DNA of 35,843 bases. Origin: Saprospiraceae bacterium. GTDB lineage: Bacteria; Bacteroidota; Bacteroidia; Chitinophagales; Saprospiraceae. The DNA lies in assembly GCA_020631405.1 (NCBI GenBank), contig JAHDHH010000043.1, forward strand, positions 1-35,843, in the 5' to 3' direction. The notes under the pieces were generated by a model. It made no database searches. It was given only the letters and a program-made list of their open reading frames with translations, and was not told the origin of the DNA. Position 1 is the first letter of the stretch. Every line of letters begins with the position of its first letter. Shown here piece by piece: positions 32,664 through 35,843 of this stretch. Made by a program: the position numbers and the translations under genes.

Positions 32664-32701
32664 TCAACAGGCGCTAATCAATTGCTCGAGAATACTAGAA
32701 T

Positions 32702-32734
32702 TTTGACTTGCGTGACTAAGTAATATTATATTTG
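32702..32734 (+). promoter_or_regulatory. promoter of pepD
   Basis: TTTG (32702-32705), 21 bases, then TATATTTG (32727-32734), an exact match to the Bacteroidota consensus, 46 bases before the ATG at 32781. One of the best promoter matches in the window. Confidence 0.6.
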
Positions 32735-32780
32735 TCATACAGACACCATTTCTATTTATCAAATATCTAATCTACTCTCC

Positions 32781-34229
32781 ATGAAAATACATGAACTAGA
32801 ACCAAAATCACTATGGAAAAACTTCGCTGCATTGAATGCCGTACCACGTGCTTCTAAAAAAGAAGAACGCGTAATTGCATTCATGATGAAGTTTGGTATG
32901 GACTTAGGATTAGAAACCATCAAAGATGATATAGGGAATGTCATTGTCAAAAAACCAGCTAGTCCAGGCATGGAGGACCGCCAAACTATTGTATTGCAGA
33001 GTCACTTAGACATGGTACATCAAAAGAATAGTGATGTAGACTTTGACTTTGATACAGAAGGCATCAAGATGATTGTAGACAATGATTGGGTTAAGGCACA
33101 AGGAACCACTCTTGGTGCTGATAATGGAATTGGGGTAGCAACTATCATGGCTGTCTTAGAATCAACAGAGATCAAGCATCCACCAATAGAAGCGCTATTT
33201 ACTATAGACGAAGAAACTGGGATGACCGGTGCCTTAGGACTCAAAGGTGGCTTATTGACAGGATCTATTCTACTCAACCTCGACACCGAAGATGATCGCG
33301 AGATTACAATCGGTTGTGCTGGAGGTGTAGACTTAACAGGAATAGGAAGTTATGTAGTAGAATCGATTAGTAGCGATTATAATGCTTATACATTACAGAT
33401 TTCTGGACTTTCTGGAGGGCATTCTGGCATGGATATTCACAAGGGATTAGGCAATGCTAACAAGCTGATGAATCGAATTCTATTTGAATTACATCAGAGT
33501 TATTCAGTTCGTATACACAGTATCGATGGAGGTGGATTGAGGAATGCTATTCCTAGGGAATCAAAGGCAGTAATCCTACTCAATGATGACAAGGCTCTAG
33601 GCTCAATATCTGACCTTGCCTCAATATTCAAGGACGAGTACGAAAGTACAGATCCCGGATTAGAAGTCAGCATAGCAAAAGCTGAGCCTGTATCAACCGT
33701 CCTAGCCCAACCCTTCCAAGAGCAGCTGTTGAAAGGCATTTACGCAATCCCAAGTGGCATCTATAGGATGAGTCCAGATATTGAAGGCTTAGTGCAAACA
33801 TCTAACAATCTAGCGAAAGTCGAAGTCAGAGATGGCCAATTTAGTATGCTTTGCCTGACTAGATCATCAGTCGACACTGAGAAACAAGACCTAGCCAATG
33901 TCATTGATTCGGCAATGTCCTTTTTGGGAGCAGAAGTCACTCAAGACGGCAGTTATCCTGGTTGGACACCTAAGCCAAATGCACCCATTATTTCACTAAT
34001 GAGCAGCCTTTACGAAGAGAAGTACAATGAAAAACCCCACGTCAATGCTTGTCATGCAGGCCTAGAGTGTGGAATCATAGGTACTAACTATCCAGGTATG
34101 GATATGATCTCATTCGGACCAAATATACGTGGTGCTCATTCGCCTGACGAAAGAGTCCAAATTAGCTCTGTACTCAAGTATTGGGGATACTTCATGGATG
34201 TCTTACAAGCAATCCCGACTAGACAATAG
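32781..34229 (+). CDS. pepD: cytosol nonspecific dipeptidase / Xaa-His dipeptidase (M20C)
   Basis: 482 residues, close to the 485 of E. coli PepD. Metal and catalytic residues of the M20 family are in place: His75 (QSHLDMVHQ), Asp114 (LGADNGIG), Glu144-Glu145 (IDEETGMTGA), an Asp in 'LLNLDTEDD', and a late His in 'NACHAGLECG'. The 'SGLSGGHSGMDIHKGLGNAN' region belongs to the lid or dimerisation domain and is characteristic of PepD. The enzyme hydrolyses a broad range of dipeptides in the cytoplasm using two zinc ions. Transcribed from the promoter at 32702-32734, with a small hairpin downstream at 34274. Confidence 0.95.
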   Translation: MKIHELEPKSLWKNFAALNAVPRASKKEERVIAFMMKFGMDLGLETIKDDIGNVIVKKPASPGMEDRQTIVLQSHLDMVHQKNSDVDFDFDTEGIKMIVDNDWVKAQGTTLGADNGIGVATIMAVLESTEIKHPPIEALFTIDEETGMTGALGLKGGLLTGSILLNLDTEDDREITIGCAGGVDLTGIGSYVVESISSDYNAYTLQISGLSGGHSGMDIHKGLGNANKLMNRILFELHQSYSVRIHSIDGGGLRNAIPRESKAVILLNDDKALGSISDLASIFKDEYESTDPGLEVSIAKAEPVSTVLAQPFQEQLLKGIYAIPSGIYRMSPDIEGLVQTSNNLAKVEVRDGQFSMLCLTRSSVDTEKQDLANVIDSAMSFLGAEVTQDGSYPGWTPKPNAPIISLMSSLYEEKYNEKPHVNACHAGLECGIIGTNYPGMDMISFGPNIRGAHSPDERVQISSVLKYWGYFMDVLQAIPTRQ

Positions 34230-34273
34230 TGTAAATATGTTGTTTAATATGCTTAAGAAGTCAATTGATTAAG

Positions 34274-34290
34274 TTATCCTGCCGGGATAA
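34274..34290 (+). terminator. weak hairpin after pepD
   Basis: TTATCC (34274-34279) and GGATAA (34285-34290) form a 6-bp stem with a TGCCG loop, 45 bp after the pepD stop. The tail (GTCTTAATTACTAATTT) is T-rich but interrupted, so termination is probably partial at best. Confidence 0.35.
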
Positions 34291-34340
34291 GTCTTAATTA
34301 CTAATTTATCAACAATACATCGCAAACCAAATCCCAAATT

Positions 34341-34538
34341 ATGGCTAAATTAAATGTAGAAGATCTGATTGACTTCCTTGAACCAGAAATTCGCAAGTCT
34401 TTAGAGGCAACACTTAGACAGCACTTTAGTCAACAAGAATACAATTCTAGGGCAGTGTTCAAGACGTTTAAAGAAGAAGTTGGTAAGAAATCTATGTCTT
34501 GGAAGAGTATTCCAAATAAATTTATCAGGTCAGAATAA
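34341..34538 (+). CDS. 65-residue protein of unknown function
   Basis: An ATG-started frame of 65 codons reading MAKLNVEDLIDFLEPEIRKS at the N-terminus, then 'LRQHFSQQEYNSRAVFKTFK' and a basic end with 'KSMSWKSIPNKFIRSE'. It is acidic and amphipathic-helical in the first half and basic in the second, with no signal peptide. It is likely real: the start is good, neighbouring spacing is normal (15 bp to the next gene), and the composition is protein-like. I do not recognise a family; a small cytoplasmic helical protein, possibly nucleic-acid binding because of its basic tail, is only a guess. Probably in one transcript with the alginate-lyase-like gene. Confidence 0.6.
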   Translation: MAKLNVEDLIDFLEPEIRKSLEATLRQHFSQQEYNSRAVFKTFKEEVGKKSMSWKSIPNKFIRSE

Positions 34539-34553
34539 CATACATATATTACT

Positions 34554-35783
34554 ATGAAAGTAAGCAATCTTATCACCGCGGTTCTTGTATCAATTCTCCT
34601 ATCTTTAATTGGAGCTTGTACATCTGAAGATATTGATATGGCACCGACATTATTGATGGATGCTAAATATCTCCAAAACACCAAATCAAAGATAAATCAG
34701 CATGATTCACAACTCAAACCTGCATTCGATCAACTGTTAGCAGATGCCGAAATAGCTCTGCAGGAAGGACCATTCACCGTCACAGACAAAACAGTCCTAC
34801 CTCCTAGTGGAAACAAGCACGACTATGCAAGTTATAGTCGTTATTGGTGGCCTGACACCAACAAAGTTGATGGACTACCCTATCTGAGGAAGGATGGAGA
34901 AACTAATCCCGCAAGCCAAAGTCTCGAAGCATCAGACCGACAAAGGATAGGAGCACTAGGCTTGAATTGTGAGACACTTGGCCTTGCCTACTATCTAACA
35001 GGAGATCAGCGCTACGCCGAAAAAGTAGCCGAACTACTCAGAGTTTGGTTTTTAGATTCACTCACCTGTATGAACCCAAACCTAAACCATGCTCAGTGTC
35101 GACCAGGGCACAACCAAGGTAGTAAGACAGGAGTCTTAGATGGTCGCCTCATGGTCAGAGCTTTAGAGGGCGGTCAGCTAATTGCAAACTCTTCAGCATT
35201 ATCCTATCAAGAATATGCAGAAATCAAATCATGGTCAAAACAATACTTCAAGTGGCTGACGACAAACGAACTTGCCCTTCAAGAGGCAGCTTCAAATAAC
35301 AATCATGGTTCTTACTATGATTTGCAAGCACTGTACTTTGCTCTTTATTCTGGTCATCGAGATAGAGCTAAGCAAATTGCTGAGCAAATCTATGAATCAA
35401 GAGTACTTGCCCAGATAAAACCAGATGGGACAATGCCTAAAGAATTAGCTCGTACTAGGCCATTATTTTACAGTATCTACAACCTAGGTGCACTGTCTTT
35501 AGTGGCTCACCTGGCAAAAGAAGTAGATGTAGATATCTGGCAAGGAGGCAGGTCTGATTCGCGATTGAGGGCAGCAATAGATTTTGTCGCTCCCTATGCT
35601 GATCCAAACAAGCAATGGCCACAACCAACCCTTGGCGATGCTGATAGAACTGAACTGTACTCTATACTACAAATGGCTCAAGAGGCCTTTCCTGATGGCA
35701 ACTACTTACAAGCAGCAGAAAATCTGCCTTCTAGCAAGCGTCAAGTACTTCGCAGCAATTTAGTGCCTCAGCAAATGCAATAA
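34554..35783 (+). CDS. alginate-lyase-family lipoprotein (PL5/PL38-like polysaccharide lyase)
   Basis: 409 residues. Lipoprotein signal with lipobox LIGAC (Cys at about 22) followed by TSEDID, an acidic stretch that may direct it to the cell surface. The enzyme domain has the signature 'HDYASYSRYWWPDTNKVDGL' and 'PYLRKDGETNP' near the N-terminus, 'LGLAYYLTGDQRYAEKVAEL' (an alpha/alpha-barrel helix pair), 'QCRPGHNQGSKTGVLDGR' and the likely active-site 'EAASNNNHGSYYDLQALYF', whose NNHG-x-YYD pattern is conserved in Pfam Alginate_lyase. Members act by beta-elimination on alginate or on glucuronan-type uronic-acid polymers; the substrate cannot be decided here. No SusC/D pair or other CAZyme is adjacent. 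The 60 bases after its stop hold nothing I can assign. Confidence 0.85.
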   Translation: MKVSNLITAVLVSILLSLIGACTSEDIDMAPTLLMDAKYLQNTKSKINQHDSQLKPAFDQLLADAEIALQEGPFTVTDKTVLPPSGNKHDYASYSRYWWPDTNKVDGLPYLRKDGETNPASQSLEASDRQRIGALGLNCETLGLAYYLTGDQRYAEKVAELLRVWFLDSLTCMNPNLNHAQCRPGHNQGSKTGVLDGRLMVRALEGGQLIANSSALSYQEYAEIKSWSKQYFKWLTTNELALQEAASNNNHGSYYDLQALYFALYSGHRDRAKQIAEQIYESRVLAQIKPDGTMPKELARTRPLFYSIYNLGALSLVAHLAKEVDVDIWQGGRSDSRLRAAIDFVAPYADPNKQWPQPTLGDADRTELYSILQMAQEAFPDGNYLQAAENLPSSKRQVLRSNLVPQQMQ

Positions 35784-35843
35784 TGGCTGATGATAGTTTT
35801 TAATTGTTGTGACTTCTTTTATTGCAATACCAATCGATGTCGG

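Noticed and set aside
1-35843. CRISPR arrays, tRNA or rRNA genes, insertion sequences, prophage or integrative-element ends
   Set aside because: Reading both strands showed no regularly spaced repeats, cloverleaf-like segments, transposase or integrase motifs, or flanking direct repeats.

Overview
The window looks like chromosomal DNA of a Bacteroidota bacterium, most plausibly from the Saprospiria or a related lineage. The evidence is AT-rich DNA of even composition, a complete porP-gldK-gldL-gldM-gldN type IX secretion (T9SS) and gliding block, two secreted proteins with T9SS C-terminal sorting domains, a TonB-dependent receptor with a carboxypeptidase-regulatory-like N-terminus, lipoproteins with acidic residues after the lipid cysteine, and promoter-like TTG-N17-21-TAnnTTTG elements. 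The lineage below phylum is inferred from protein style (giant cysteine-rich SprB/HYR-like protein with dockerin-like and cohesin-like domains), not from a marker gene.

Layout, left to right. 1-429: N-terminal part of a secreted DUF2846-like protein that runs off the left edge. 589-7797 (-): a 2402-residue modular surface protein, read divergently from 8058-10070 (+), an M43-like secreted metalloprotease; both carry T9SS sorting domains. 10118-12150 (+): anmK and an extended SDR overlapping by 4 bp. 12137-13396 (-): an ABC-3 metal permease fused to a DtxR/MntR-like domain. 13439-14859 (-): a small lipoprotein and a Ppx/GppA-like phosphatase in one operon. 14929-15531 (-): a beta-barrel outer-membrane protein. 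15588-16648 (+): a small conserved-looking protein coupled to a PhnP-like metallo-beta-lactamase-fold hydrolase. 16678-22287 (+): porP-gldKLMN, ending in a strong terminator. 22529-26072 (-): a three-gene glycosyltransferase operon. 26161-27630 (+): a beta-helix lipoprotein. 27681-29342 (-): an aldo/keto reductase with a coupled unknown gene. 29421-31841 (+): a TonB-dependent receptor. 31908-32663 (+): an unknown protein. 32781-34229 (+): pepD dipeptidase. 34341-35783 (+): a 65-residue protein followed by an alginate-lyase-family lipoprotein.

How the parts fit: the GldL/GldM motor, the GldK/GldN outer-membrane-associated ring and PorP form the T9SS core; the giant adhesin-like protein and the M43 protease are likely clients. 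The glycosyltransferase operon looks like lipid-linked sugar chemistry at the inner membrane. The rest is housekeeping (anmK, ppx-like, pepD) or nutrient handling (TonB receptor, polysaccharide lyase).

No intergenic gap exceeds about 300 bases. I see no tRNA, rRNA, CRISPR array, insertion sequence or prophage. I did not find a convincing undescribed system. The items most worth a second look are the orphan permease-DtxR fusion, the dockerin-like plus cohesin-like pairing inside one secreted polypeptide, the shared CAATTG core of a divergent promoter, and the unrecognised genes at 27681-28358, 31908-32663 and 34341-34538.
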